Positions 37,135 to 46,260 of a stretch of DNA of 64,000 bases are shown piece by piece. The notes beneath the pieces were generated by a model. The model ran no database searches. It was not told the origin of the DNA and saw only the letters and a list, made by a program, of their open reading frames with translations. Where the stretch lies: NCBI RefSeq assembly GCF_946885955.1, contig NZ_CAMPHI010000003.1:121474-185473 (forward strand). Reading direction: 5' to 3'. The stretch's first letter is position 1. Each line of letters opens with the position of its first letter. The DNA is from an uncultured Pseudomonas sp. GTDB lineage: Bacteria; Pseudomonadota; Gammaproteobacteria; Pseudomonadales; Pseudomonadaceae. Made by a program: the position numbers and the translations under genes.

Positions 37135-38298
37135 TCAGGCCCGGCGCGGGCCTCGGCGCATCAGCCAGGCCAGCAACGTCATCAGCGCCGCCAGGCCGGT
37201 CAGCACCATGAAAGGCAATTGATAGTTTCCCGCCAGATCCCGCGCCAGCCCGCTGAGAATCGGGGTAAGGCAGCCCAGGCAATAACCCAGGCAGAGCATC
37301 ATCGCGGTCCAGCGGCTGACCGCCAATGGCGAGCCGGCCTCGTACAGCGGCAGCACCAGCGACAAGGCGAACGAACCGCCCAGGCTGAAGCCGATGGTCA
37401 CCGCCCATAGCTCGGGCAGCAGCGTCGGGGCGAAGGTGATCATCGCCAGGCTCAGGCACGACAACATCCCGCAGGCCAGCAGCAAGGCATAGCGATTCTG
37501 GAAACGTTGCGCCAGCCAAGGCAGCAGGAAGGCGCTCGGCAAGCCCATCGACATCGACAGGCTGAACAGCGTGTTGCTGTGTAGCACGCTCAAACCGGCT
37601 TCGTGGTAGCGCGCCACCGACCAGGTCGCCAGGGCATAGAACAGCCCGGCCTGAATGGCGAAGAAACAACTGATCAACCAGGCCCGCGGCCGCCCCCAGG
37701 GCAAGCCGCCGCTGGCCTGCGCGCGATCCTCATGCTCGGCCTGATTCGGCAGGCGCAACCACAACAGCATCGCCAGCACGGCGGGCAATGCCCAGAACGC
37801 CAGGCCGAGTGACCAGTCACCACCGAGCAGTTGCGTCACCGGCACAGTCGCCACCGCACCGCTTGCGCCGCCAATCGCCATGCCCAGCGAATACCAGCCA
37901 ACCACTCGGCCCATCTGGCCGGCGAAATGGCGCTTGATAAAGCCCGACAGCAGCGGCCCTGCCACGGCGATGGCGGCGCCGAGCAGTACCGCACTGCCGA
38001 TCAGCAAGCTGCTGAACTGTGCGACCAGACGCATCGACAAGGCCACGGCGATGATGCCAAGGCACAAGCCGATGGTACGCTCCAGGCCGAAGCGCAATGC
38101 CAGACGGGGTGCCACGGGCGCCAGCAAGCCCATGCACAGCACCGGCAGCGCCGTGGTCAGGCTGATCAAGGTGCGGCTCATGGACAGTTCTTCGGCGATC
38201 CGCTCGATCAGCGGCGCCAGCGATGTGATGCCGGGTCGCAAATTGATCGCGGCCAGCACCAGGGCGAGCAGAAGCACAGCCCGGGGATAAGGCTTCAC
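37135..38298 (-). CDS. MFS transporter (CynX/NimT-like)
   Basis: 387 residues, about twelve hydrophobic segments. It starts with MKPYPRAVLLLALVLAAINLRPGITSL, the start typical of CynX/NimT transporters, which have been linked to cyanate or 2-nitroimidazole export. The start is GTG at 38298. It is an inner-membrane secondary transporter. Substrate is not evident from the sequence. Upstream and downstream genes give no metabolic context. Confidence 0.9.
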   Translation of the reverse strand: MKPYPRAVLLLALVLAAINLRPGITSLAPLIERIAEELSMSRTLISLTTALPVLCMGLLAPVAPRLALRFGLERTIGLCLGIIAVALSMRLVAQFSSLLIGSAVLLGAAIAVAGPLLSGFIKRHFAGQMGRVVGWYSLGMAIGGASGAVATVPVTQLLGGDWSLGLAFWALPAVLAMLLWLRLPNQAEHEDRAQASGGLPWGRPRAWLISCFFAIQAGLFYALATWSVARYHEAGLSVLHSNTLFSLSMSMGLPSAFLLPWLAQRFQNRYALLLACGMLSCLSLAMITFAPTLLPELWAVTIGFSLGGSFALSLVLPLYEAGSPLAVSRWTAMMLCLGYCLGCLTPILSGLARDLAGNYQLPFMVLTGLAALMTLLAWLMRRGPRRA

Positions 38299-38404
38299 AG
38301 TAATTCCAACGACGTCAGGGTCAGGCGGACCGGGCCAGCAACCCTAACGCCGGGAAGCTGGCTCAGACAAGGCCCAAAGCAAATAAACTGACCAAGCGGA
38401 CAGA

Positions 38405-39217
38405 TTATTGTTCCTGCCTGGCCTTGCTCCGCATCCGATCCGCCATGCCGGCCATTTCAGCGTACAGCGCTTGCGGGTTGTGCTGCTTCAGCGCCCATGC
38501 CGCGCGCCCCTGCTCATGCGGCAGAATGAGGAATTCGCCCTTGGCGATTTCGTCGTAGATGTAGTCGGCGATATCCGCGGCGCTGATCGGCGAACTCTCC
38601 AGCAGTTTGCCGACCTGGGCTTTCATCGCCGGCGTCGGACCACGGAACGAATCGAGCAGATTGGTCTGGAAGAACGACGGACAAACCACGTGCACCGCCA
38701 CTTCCTGCGCCCTCAGTTCCGCCAACAGGCTTTCCGACAGCGCCACCACACCCGCCTTGGCGACGTTGTAGTTGCTCATCGCCGGGCCCTGCATCAACGC
38801 CGCCATGGAGGCGATGTTGACGATCTTGCCCTTGCTGCGTTCGAGCAGCGGCAGGAACGCCTTGCAGCCCTTGACCACGCCCATCAGGTTGATCGAGATC
38901 TGCCAGTCCCAGTCTTCCAGCGACAGATCGGCGAAGAAGCCGCCCGCGGCGACGCCGGCGTTGTTGACGATCACATCGATGCCATCGAACTTTTCTTCGC
39001 AGGCCTGGGCCAGGGCGGTCAACTGGCTATAGTCGCGCACGTCGCAGCGCAACGTGAAGCCGTCGCCACCGGCGGCACGCACCAGTTTCAGGGTTTCCGC
39101 CAGGCCAGGCTCGTTGACATCGGCCAGCGCCAGGCGCCACCCCTCACGAGCCCAGCGCAGGGCGATTTCACGCCCCAGACCCGAGCCCGCGCCAGTAATC
39201 ATCATGCGATTTTGCAT
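38405..39217 (-). CDS. Short-chain dehydrogenase/reductase
   Basis: 270 residues, classical SDR. NAD(P)-binding motif TGAGSGLGREIALRWAREG is at the N-terminus. Catalytic residues are in NIASMAALMQGPAMSNYNVAKAG: the Ser and the Y-x3-K pair. The C-terminus has a short helix with KPxx absent. ATG at 39217 (MQNRMMITGAG) is used; a 22-codon upstream extension lacks a family match. The substrate is unknown; the sequence around NNAGVAAGGFF suggests a broad-range carbonyl reductase. Confidence 0.9.
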   Translation of the reverse strand: MQNRMMITGAGSGLGREIALRWAREGWRLALADVNEPGLAETLKLVRAAGGDGFTLRCDVRDYSQLTALAQACEEKFDGIDVIVNNAGVAAGGFFADLSLEDWDWQISINLMGVVKGCKAFLPLLERSKGKIVNIASMAALMQGPAMSNYNVAKAGVVALSESLLAELRAQEVAVHVVCPSFFQTNLLDSFRGPTPAMKAQVGKLLESSPISAADIADYIYDEIAKGEFLILPHEQGRAAWALKQHNPQALYAEMAGMADRMRSKARQEQ

Positions 39218-39415
39218 AGGGAAGTCACCTTTAGCTGCGATGGTAGATGGGCGCAGTGTAGCCAAGGAAACTACCCGCCCCACATATCATCATGCTCATG
39301 AATGATCACTTAGCATCGGCCGCCAATCTCCGCGCAATCCCGTCCGGCCATGACTGCCGGCGAACCCATACCGCTAGTCGTCGTCTAAACGACAAAGGCC
39401 CACAGGAGACGCCGC

Positions 39416-39679
39416 ATGTCCCGCTCAGAGATTACCCTGCCCGCCCCGGTGCTGGCTGCCGTGCAACGTGGTCGCCACGACGATGCGATCAGAATGCTCA
39501 GCCTGAATCACGGCATCAGCCAGACGGAAGCCGAAGAGCAGTTGGCGCTCTATCTGGAGCAACACCCGCCAAGCCGTATGCGCGGCGGTGGCATTGGCGC
39601 AATGAGCAAAAAAGGCGCGCTGATCGCCATAGGGCTGATTTTGTTGCTCGGCTTGGCCTACCTGACCCTGGGCGGCTGA
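39416..39679 (+). CDS. Small membrane-anchored hypothetical protein
   Basis: 87 residues. A charged N-terminal part (residues 1-55) is rich in Glu and Gln (AVQRGRHDDAIRMLSLNHGISQTEAEEQLALYLEQ) and looks helical. One C-terminal transmembrane segment follows (KGALIAIGLILLLGLAYLTLGG, about residues 66-87). CAGGAGACGCCGC precedes the ATG. Seen in Pseudomonas next to SDR and AraC genes, with no known role. The topology suggests a cytoplasmic domain anchored to the inner membrane by its tail. Confidence 0.75.
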   Translation: MSRSEITLPAPVLAAVQRGRHDDAIRMLSLNHGISQTEAEEQLALYLEQHPPSRMRGGGIGAMSKKGALIAIGLILLLGLAYLTLGG

Positions 39680-39845
39680 CCCGCCCACCGTGCTCGCTTG
39701 AAAACCACACGGCACGTCCGAGTGGCGCATCGCAAGCGGCGATGCACCGCCGCGACCCATCCCGTCCGCGTTTTACCGCAGCACTGGGGTAATGAATGCC
39801 CCTTTAACGCAGTATTGCCAATGAAGGTAGTTTCTCAACGACCTG

Positions 39846-40847
39846 CTAGAGACGGGCGCGGTATTCGCTGGGGGTGATCGAGAACCAGCGACGAAACGCC
39901 CGGAAGAAGTTGCTCGGATCGGCAAAGCCCAACAGATAGGCGACCTCCAGCAGGGTCAGCTTGGGCTGCGCCAGATACTGCTCGGCTAGCTCGCGGCGCG
40001 TGTCGTCGAGCAGTTGCTGAAAGCTGGTGCCTTCATCCTGCAGACGCCGTTGCAGGGTTCGCTGCGACAGGTGCAACGCCTGCGCCACCGCTTCACGCTT
40101 GGGTTCGCCGCGAGGCAGTAGACGGCACAGCACCTGCCTGGCCTGATGGGTCACCCGACTTTCGGAAAACCGCGCCAGGTATTCGCCGGCGAACCTATCG
40201 TGCAGCTGCGCCAGGGATTCGTTGGCCGTCGGCAGTGGCATCTCCATGTCGGCACGGTCGAACAGCAGCCCGTAGTGGTCGCTATTGAATTTCAGCGGTC
40301 CCTGGAAGACCTGTTGGAAGGGTTCCAGATCGGCCGGCGGGTCGCCCTGGAACCACACCTGCTGTGGCCGGATCGGTTTTCCGGTGATCCAGCGGCAGAA
40401 CGCCAGGGCATAGGCCAGCGACGCCTCGATACTCTGGCGCGCAGCGGGCAGACGGTCGCCATGAATAGCCAAGGTCAGCTCGTAACCGCTACCGCTCGGG
40501 CGAAAGTTCAGGTCAGAGCCCTCGCCGATAATCCGCTGATAGCGCACCAGGCGGGCAAAGCCGTCTTGCAGGGTACGGCTCGACATCAGGGCGTAGCCAA
40601 CCACGTGAAACGAAGCCGGGCGCACCACTTTGGCCATGTTCAAGCCGATCGCCGGGTTACCCGACAACTCCACCGCACGCTGCCACAGGCGGGTCATGCC
40701 ATCCTGCGGGAAACGCGCATCCGGGTCGTCCAGGGCGGCGTAATCCATGCTCAATTCGCGGAATATCGTGCGGCAGTCGACGCCGCCCATTTCCAGCGCC
40801 TGGACGATACCCAGGGCCCAACTAGAGGAGGTGGTGCGTTCGCTCAT
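39846..40847 (-). CDS. AraC-family transcriptional regulator
   Basis: 333 residues. The N-terminal arabinose-binding-type domain runs to about residue 230. The C-terminal helix-turn-helix pair includes LTLLEVAYLLGFADPSNFFRAFRRWF. Relatives in Pseudomonas include regulators of amino-acid and lipid breakdown such as OruR. Divergent to the small Mpo1-like protein gene at 40994, which may be its target. The 146-base gap contains no clear palindrome. Confidence 0.9.
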   Translation of the reverse strand: MSERTTSSSWALGIVQALEMGGVDCRTIFRELSMDYAALDDPDARFPQDGMTRLWQRAVELSGNPAIGLNMAKVVRPASFHVVGYALMSSRTLQDGFARLVRYQRIIGEGSDLNFRPSGSGYELTLAIHGDRLPAARQSIEASLAYALAFCRWITGKPIRPQQVWFQGDPPADLEPFQQVFQGPLKFNSDHYGLLFDRADMEMPLPTANESLAQLHDRFAGEYLARFSESRVTHQARQVLCRLLPRGEPKREAVAQALHLSQRTLQRRLQDEGTSFQQLLDDTRRELAEQYLAQPKLTLLEVAYLLGFADPSNFFRAFRRWFSITPSEYRARL

Positions 40848-40993
40848 GGCGGCTTCTTATTCGATTAGGCGGGGCCGCATGGCGCGGCGTGGCGACCCAA
40901 GGATACTAAACTGGCACTTAATGTCACTGGCCCAGCGGGTCAGCGCCACTAGACTATGGCGATCCGCCACAGGACGCCAACAGGAGCGCTGTC

Positions 40994-41311
40994 ATGGCTA
41001 CGCACGGTACCGCACGCTATACCAGCTTCGCCGAGTTCTACCCGTACTACCTGCAGGAGCACCGCAACGACACCTGCCGCCGCCTGCACTACGTCGGCAG
41101 CCTGCTGGTCCTGGCGATCATCGCTTACGCCATCGCCAGCCAACAATGGCTGTGGCTGCTCGCCGTGCCATTGGCCGGTTATGGTTTCGCCTGGGTCGGC
41201 CACTTCGTGTTCGAGAAAAACCGCCCCGCGACTTTCCAATACCCGCTCTACAGCCTGATGGGCGACTGGGTGATGTTGAAAGATGCCCTGACCGGGCGTA
41301 TCCGGTTCTAG
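40994..41311 (+). CDS. Mpo1/DUF962-family membrane protein
   Basis: 105 residues. The family signature HRNDTCRRLHYVGS is followed by hydrophobic segments LVLAIIAYAIA and LAVPLAGYGFAWVGHFVFEKNRPATF. Yeast Mpo1 is an Fe2+ dioxygenase for alpha-oxidation of 2-hydroxy fatty acids. The conserved His residues (His in RLHYVG and in WVGHF) could bind iron. CAGGAGCGCTGTC precedes the ATG. In the membrane, it may act on fatty acids; bacterial function is not proven. Confidence 0.88.
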   Translation: MATHGTARYTSFAEFYPYYLQEHRNDTCRRLHYVGSLLVLAIIAYAIASQQWLWLLAVPLAGYGFAWVGHFVFEKNRPATFQYPLYSLMGDWVMLKDALTGRIRF

Positions 41312-41498
41312 ATCCCGAGCGCAAATAGGTCCCTGGAGACCACCAACCGGAGACGCGGCAGGACCGTTCAGCCGTCGCGCTTGGCGCTAGCCGCTTTGCT
41401 TGGTTATGATCCCGGCTTTGTTATCCGCACCATCCGGTTTGCGGAGCGCCAGGCATCCGGCAGAGATGCCGGACACCAGTAGGGATCACTACCGCCGC

Positions 41499-42887
41499 AT
41501 GAATGCAATCAACCAGAACCGGCTCAACGCATTACCGGCTCCGCCACTGCGCGAGTACTATTCCCGCGTGCTGGCCTATATCGCCATTGCCGCCAGCATC
41601 GCTGCCGGCACCTATACGCAACATTTCTCCTACGACATCCTCTGGATGGTGCCCTACACCCTGCTCTATCCGCACCTGGCCCATCAACTGAGCCTGCGTT
41701 TCAAGCGCGAACACCCGCGCGGTACCGACCTCACCCTGTTGTTCATCGATGCGCTGCATACCGGCGCAGCCATCGCCCTCCTGGGGTTTTCTGTGGTACC
41801 GAGCCTGATGGCCATACTGATCCTGGTGTTCAGCGCACTGGTGATCGGCGGCTTGCGCTATCTGGGCCTGACCATGCTGATCGCAGTCGGCGCCAGCGGC
41901 GGCAGCGCGCTGTTGTTGCAGCTGCACTACAACCCGCAAACACCGGCCCTCGTTGCCGCCGTAAGCATCACCTTCACCTCCCTGTGCATCTGCATCACCG
42001 CCTACTTCGTCCACCAGCAGGGCATGCGCCTGGCGCAGGTGCGCAGCGAGATCAAGCGCGAGCAGGAAAAGGCCGCGCGCCTGGCCCGCAATCTGGCCAA
42101 GTACCTGTCGCCGCAGGTATGGGAATCGATTTTCAGCGGCAAGAAGAGCGTGCGCCTGGAAACCCAGCGCAAGAAACTCACGGTGTTCTTCTCCGATATC
42201 AAAGGCTTCACCGAGCTGTCCGAAGAGCTGGAAGCCGAGGCTCTGACCGATTTGCTCAACAGCTATCTCAATGAAATGTCGAAAATCTGCCTGAAATATG
42301 GCGGCACCATCGACAAGTTCATCGGCGACAGCGTCATGGTGTTTTTCGGCGACCCGGCCAGCAAGGGCGCGAAGAAAGACGCCGTGGCCGCGGTCTCCAT
42401 GGCCATCGCCATGCGCAAGCACATGAAAGTGCTGCGCCAACAGTGGCGCGCCCAGGGCATTACCAAACCCCTGGAGATCCGCATGGGTCTGAATACCGGC
42501 TATTGCACGGTCGGCAACTTCGGTGCCGATACCCGCATGGACTACACCATCATCGGCCGCGACGTGAACCTCGCCAGCCGCCTGGAAAGCGCCGCCGAGT
42601 CGGGCGAAATCCTGATCTCCCACGAGACCTACTCGATGATCAAGGACGTGGTGATGTGCCGCGACAAAGGCCAGATCAACGTCAAGGGCTTCACCCGCCC
42701 GGTGCAGATCTATCAGGTCGTGGATTTCCGCCGCGATCTGGGCGCCACCTCCAGTTATGTCGAGCACGAATTGCCCGGTTTCTCCATGTACCTGGATACC
42801 AACGGCATTCAGAACTTCGACAAGCAACGGGTCATCCAGGCGCTGCAACAGGCCGCCGAGAAGCTGCGCGACAAGGTGATCATGTAA
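41499..42887 (+). CDS. cyaB: Class III adenylate cyclase with MASE2 membrane domain (CyaB)
   Basis: 462 residues. The N-terminal MASE2 domain (about 20-185) has six membrane helices and acts as a sensor. The C-terminal class III cyclase domain has the metal-binding FFSDIKGFTELSEEL, IDKFIGDSVMVFFGDP and MDYTIIGRDVNLASRLE. Length matches P. aeruginosa CyaB (463), the main source of cAMP for Vfr-dependent virulence and surface sensing. The start at 41499 is the family one (MNAINQNR); an upstream GTG/ATG extension is rejected. Next comes a REP element, then the plcP-agt operon on the opposite strand, an order that matches PAO1. Confidence 0.94.
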   Translation: MNAINQNRLNALPAPPLREYYSRVLAYIAIAASIAAGTYTQHFSYDILWMVPYTLLYPHLAHQLSLRFKREHPRGTDLTLLFIDALHTGAAIALLGFSVVPSLMAILILVFSALVIGGLRYLGLTMLIAVGASGGSALLLQLHYNPQTPALVAAVSITFTSLCICITAYFVHQQGMRLAQVRSEIKREQEKAARLARNLAKYLSPQVWESIFSGKKSVRLETQRKKLTVFFSDIKGFTELSEELEAEALTDLLNSYLNEMSKICLKYGGTIDKFIGDSVMVFFGDPASKGAKKDAVAAVSMAIAMRKHMKVLRQQWRAQGITKPLEIRMGLNTGYCTVGNFGADTRMDYTIIGRDVNLASRLESAAESGEILISHETYSMIKDVVMCRDKGQINVKGFTRPVQIYQVVDFRRDLGATSSYVEHELPGFSMYLDTNGIQNFDKQRVIQALQQAAEKLRDKVIM

Positions 42888-42973
42888 CGCGCAGCCGGAC
42901 GATGCGCGGCAAACAAGCCTTCGGCATGTCCGCCCTACGGGCCGTCGACCTTGCACATGAATCCAGGAAGACC

Positions 42974-43038
42974 GTAGGAGCGGCCTTGGCCGCGATGTTT
43001 TTGAACCCGCCAGAGATCGCGGGCAGGCCCGCTCCTAC
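42974..43038. repeat. REP-type inverted repeat
   Basis: Two arms, GTAGGAGCGGCCTTGGCCGC at 42974 and its mirror GCGGGCAGGCCCGCTCCTAC ending at 43038, with about 20 bases between them. This is a typical Pseudomonas REP that can form a large hairpin. It lies between the convergent ends of cyaB and agt. Confidence 0.75.
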
Positions 43039-43076
43039 AAAGGCAAAAACCAGGCTCGAATGAAATCCGAGGAAGG

Positions 43077-44129
43077 CTACAGAGGCTGCGTAATCGCTCG
43101 CGGTGCCACGTGTAGCGGCTGCGGACAGCGCTCGCCATCGATCATCGGCTGCATGGCCAGGAACTCCAATGCCGAGGCGCGCCAGGATTGGCGCGCCGCC
43201 AGCTCGGCACATTGACCTCGATCCAGTTGCAGGGCAGCCAGGCAGGCCTCACGCAGGTCCTCGCTCATCGCACCGCTAACTCCCGCCTCCAGCACATCCA
43301 GCGGCCCCGGCACGGGGAACGCCGCCACCGGCGTGCCGCAGGCCAATGCCTCGAGCATGACCAAGCCGTAGGTATCGGTACGCGAGGGAAACACCAGCAC
43401 GCTGGCCTCCTGATAGGCCCGGGCCAAAGCATTGCCATGGCGGTAGCCGAGAAACTCCACCGCGCCATAGCGAGCCTGCAAGGCTTCACGCTGCGGGCCG
43501 TCGCCGACGACCCGCTTGATCCCGGGCAGTTCCAGATCGAGAAAAGCTTCCAGGTTTTTCTCCGTGGCGACTCGCCCGACATACAGAAAAACCGGGGCGG
43601 CGCCTTGCGCACGCGATGCTGGCGGGTGGAACAAGCCGGTATCGACGCCCTTGCGCCATACCGCCAGGCGTCGCAGCCCCCAGCCGGCGAACTCCGCGCA
43701 CAAGCGCTCGGTGGTGATCAACACCGCCTGGCTCGGCCGATGGAACGCGCGCAGGTAGGCATAACCCCAACTCAACGGCAGCCAGCGCCAGCGGCTATTG
43801 AGGTATTCGGGAAAGCGCGTGTGGATCGCCGTGGAAAACGCCAACCCACGTTTGTTCAGCCACCGGCGCGCCGCCCAACCGAGTGGCCCTTCCGTGGCCA
43901 GGTGGACGCAATCGGGTTGAAACTCGCGGATCGTCGCGCCGACTCGCCAGAGATTCCATACCAGCGGTATCTCCGGGTAGGTCGGACAGGGAACGCTGCG
44001 AAAATCCGCGGGCGACAGCAGTTTTACCTGGTGCCCGAGGCCGCGCAGCTCATCCAGCAATGCGCGCAGACTGGTGACCACGCCATTGACCTGCGGCGCC
44101 CAGGCGTCGGAGACGATCAGAATCCTCAT
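43077..44129 (-). CDS. agt: GT4-family glycosyltransferase of phosphate-limitation lipid remodelling (Agt)
   Basis: 350 residues. It begins MRILIVSDAWAPQVNGVV, usual for GT4 glycosyltransferases, and has the nucleotide-sugar site FPSRTDTYGLVMLEALACGTPV (an E-x7-E variant). Agt adds sugar to diacylglycerol at the membrane. Its start overlaps the stop of the PlcP gene (ATGA at 44126-44129), so they are translated together. In P. aeruginosa the PlcP-Agt1 pair (near PA3218-PA3219) makes glycolipids from diacylglycerol when phosphate is low. The glycosyl donor cannot be read from the sequence. Confidence 0.88.
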   Translation of the reverse strand: MRILIVSDAWAPQVNGVVTSLRALLDELRGLGHQVKLLSPADFRSVPCPTYPEIPLVWNLWRVGATIREFQPDCVHLATEGPLGWAARRWLNKRGLAFSTAIHTRFPEYLNSRWRWLPLSWGYAYLRAFHRPSQAVLITTERLCAEFAGWGLRRLAVWRKGVDTGLFHPPASRAQGAAPVFLYVGRVATEKNLEAFLDLELPGIKRVVGDGPQREALQARYGAVEFLGYRHGNALARAYQEASVLVFPSRTDTYGLVMLEALACGTPVAAFPVPGPLDVLEAGVSGAMSEDLREACLAALQLDRGQCAELAARQSWRASALEFLAMQPMIDGERCPQPLHVAPRAITQPL

Positions 44130-44941
44130 GCCGCCGGCTCCACGGCGACCAAGGTGGGCGCTTCAGTCTGCGCCTGATCCTCGGCCAGGCGGTACAGCTC
44201 AATGCGCCCATCCAGGTGCTCGATCAATGCCGTACAGGATTCGACCCAATCGCCGCAATTCATATACTCCACCGCGCCCATGGGGCGGATTTCGGCATGG
44301 TGGATATGCCCGCAGACCACCCCGTTGAAGCCACGCTTGACGCATTCGTGAGCGATCGCCTCTTCGAAGTCGCTGATGAAGTTCACCGCACCTTTGACCT
44401 TGTGCTTGAGGTAAGCCGACAGCGACCAATAGCCGTAGCCATAACGCTGGCGCCAGTGGTTGAGCCAACGGTTGAGGGTCAGGGTGAATTCGTAGGCCGA
44501 GTCACCGAGAAAGGCCAGCCAGCGGTGATAGCGGGTGATCACGTCGAACTGATCGCCATGGATCACCAACAAGCGGCGGCCGTCGGCGGTAATGTGCTCG
44601 GCCTCGTCGACCAGCTGGATATTGCCGAGAATCAAACCGGAGTAACCGCGCAGGAACTCGTCGTGATTGCCGGTGACGTAGATCACCTCGGTGCCGCGCT
44701 TGCTCATGGTCAGCAAGCGGCGAATCACATTGGTGTGGGCCTGGGGCCAATACATGCCACCGCGCAGCTTCCAGCCGTCGATGATGTCGCCGACCAGGTA
44801 AACCTTGTCGGCCTGGTAACGTTTGAGAAATGCCGCGAGGTGTTCGGCCTGACAATCCCGCGTGCCCAGGTGCACGTCGGAAATCCACAGGGTGCGGACA
44901 TGTTGCTTACGACTTGGCTTAATCAGCTGCACGCTGGTCAT
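44126..44941 (-). CDS. plcP: PlcP-type phospholipase C (metallophosphoesterase)
   Basis: 271 residues, calcineurin-like metallophosphoesterase. Metal ligands appear in LWISDVHLGT, LVGDIIDGW, YVTGNHDEF, LLVIHGDQFD and VCGHIHHAEI. Related enzymes are annotated as UDP-2,3-diacylglucosamine pyrophosphatase, but this one lies directly before a glycosyltransferase. PlcP cleaves phosphatidylethanolamine or phosphatidylglycerol to diacylglycerol during phosphate starvation, feeding Agt. GGAGG precedes the ATG at 44941; a 54-codon upstream extension is rejected. A candidate Pho box lies 65-82 bases upstream. The role is known for the family and inferred here. Confidence 0.85.
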   Translation of the reverse strand: MTSVQLIKPSRKQHVRTLWISDVHLGTRDCQAEHLAAFLKRYQADKVYLVGDIIDGWKLRGGMYWPQAHTNVIRRLLTMSKRGTEVIYVTGNHDEFLRGYSGLILGNIQLVDEAEHITADGRRLLVIHGDQFDVITRYHRWLAFLGDSAYEFTLTLNRWLNHWRQRYGYGYWSLSAYLKHKVKGAVNFISDFEEAIAHECVKRGFNGVVCGHIHHAEIRPMGAVEYMNCGDWVESCTALIEHLDGRIELYRLAEDQAQTEAPTLVAVEPAA

Positions 44942-45005
44942 GGTCGACCTCCACCGGAGTTTGCCTGAGCGTGCATCGCCGGGGTGAAACCAAGGTGACG
45001 GATCC

Positions 45006-45023
45006 AAGGCAATTCGATGACAA
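45006..45023 (-). promoter_or_regulatory. Candidate Pho box before plcP-agt
   Basis: Read on the minus strand the site is TTGTCAT-CGAA-TTGCCTT. The first half matches the CTGTCAT unit in 6 of 7 positions and the second in about 4 of 7, with the usual 4-base spacer. It lies 65-82 bases before the plcP ATG. The match is imperfect, but the position and the phosphate-linked genes support it. Confidence 0.35.
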
Positions 45024-45084
45024 CCACACAGGGGCTGCCGCGCGACGCGCCTGCTAGACTGGGCGCCTTGCCCGAGGAATCCGC

Positions 45085-45834
45085 ATGTCAACCCTGCTTT
45101 CATTGCGTCACTACAGCCATGACCTGCTCAGCCACAGCCACGCCCATGCGCAGCTGGTGTTCGGCCTCAGCGGCCTGCTGGATTTCGAAGTCGCCGGCCG
45201 CGGCAGCCAGGTCGTGCGCCAGACTCTCGCCGTGGTGCCGCCCGACACCCGGCATGCCTGCGGCAGCCGCCACGGCAGCCAGTGCCTGGTGCTCGACATC
45301 CCCTCCGAATCCTGGCTGCGGCAACGCCTCGGGGCCCACGCCGATGCCGGCCGACGGCTGATCGACAACCCTGGAGCCTTGCCGCTCAACCCGGCGCAGA
45401 GCCAGTTGGTCGGCTGGCTGGCGGCCAGCCCGATCGGCGACCCGGTGATCGCCGAACAAGGTGCGGCCTTGCTGTTGGCCAGCCTGGCGAGCGAACACGG
45501 CAGTCTTCCGCCCAGCCAGCTGCCCCTGGCGGCAATCGACGCCCATATCGACCGGCATGCCGCACACCCGCTGCAAGTCGTCGACCTGGCGCGCCTGGCC
45601 GGGTTATCGGCGGCGCGCTTCCATGTACGCTTTCTCGACGAAACCGGGCAAACGCCCATGGAGTACGTACGCAGCCGGCGTCTGAACCTGGCCCGCCATC
45701 TGCTGCAACACAGCCAATTGGCGATCGGCGAGATCGCCGCCAGGGTCGGCTACAACTCGCAGAGCGCCTTTAGCGCCGCTCTGTCCCGCCAATTCGGCAG
45801 CACCCCGCGCGCACTGCGCCACTCTTGTGAGTAA
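45085..45834 (+). CDS. AraC-family regulator with cupin sensor domain
   Basis: 249 residues, shorter than the other AraC proteins in the window. The N-terminal part is cupin-like with a histidine-rich stretch HYSHDLLSHSHAHAQLVFGLSG (residues 9-30), common in AraC cupin domains. The C-terminal helix-turn-helix pair runs from LQVVDLARLAGLSAARFHVRF to IGEIAARVGYNSQSAFSAALSRQFG. GAGGAATCCGC precedes the ATG, and TAGACT (45055-45060) could be its -10 box. It is followed by csaA on the same strand, as in P. aeruginosa, and may control csaA and the EamA gene. Confidence 0.92.
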   Translation: MSTLLSLRHYSHDLLSHSHAHAQLVFGLSGLLDFEVAGRGSQVVRQTLAVVPPDTRHACGSRHGSQCLVLDIPSESWLRQRLGAHADAGRRLIDNPGALPLNPAQSQLVGWLAASPIGDPVIAEQGAALLLASLASEHGSLPPSQLPLAAIDAHIDRHAAHPLQVVDLARLAGLSAARFHVRFLDETGQTPMEYVRSRRLNLARHLLQHSQLAIGEIAARVGYNSQSAFSAALSRQFGSTPRALRHSCE

Positions 45835-45924
45835 TGCCGCGAGTAACGCGCTAAAAGTCGCGACTCGCGCGACAGACGCCCAGCCTCCCGCCTCCTAGAC
45901 TGCAAACAGCAATCAGGAGGCCTT

Positions 45925-46260
45925 ATGCAGCAGATCGAGTGGGATGATTTTCAACGGGTGGAGTTGCGCGTCGGCACCGTGGTGGCCGCCGAGCCGAACC
46001 CGAAAGCGCTGAAACCGGCCTATGTGCTGCGCGTGGACCTGGGCGAGTCGGGGGTGAAAACTTCAAGTGCGCAACTGACCGCGCATTACCGCTGCGACGA
46101 GCTGATCGGCCGCCAGGTGCTGTGCGTCTGCAACTTCGCACCCAAACGCATCGCCGGCATCCGCTCGGAAGTGCTGGTGACCGGCGTCTACGACGCCGAG
46201 CAGAAGGTGGTGCTGGCGAGCTTCGACAAACCGCTCCCCAATGGCGCCCGCCTGGCATGA
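45925..46260 (+). CDS. csaA: CsaA-like tRNA-binding chaperone
   Basis: 111 residues, one tRNA-binding OB-fold domain. FQRVELRVGTVVAAEPNPKALKPAYVLRVDLG and QVLCVCNFAPKRIAGIRSEVLVTGVYD are typical of CsaA. Bacillus CsaA binds unfolded exported proteins and tRNA. AGGAGGCCTT precedes the ATG, a strong ribosome site. It overlaps the next gene by the stop-start ATGA at 46257-46260, so it is coupled to the EamA transporter. Confidence 0.94.
   Translation: MQQIEWDDFQRVELRVGTVVAAEPNPKALKPAYVLRVDLGESGVKTSSAQLTAHYRCDELIGRQVLCVCNFAPKRIAGIRSEVLVTGVYDAEQKVVLASFDKPLPNGARLA

Noticed and set aside
41312..41498. Upstream in-frame GTG/ATG extension of cyaB
   Set aside because: Translates to a proline- and arginine-rich string unlike CyaB; the family start at 41499 gives the expected length.
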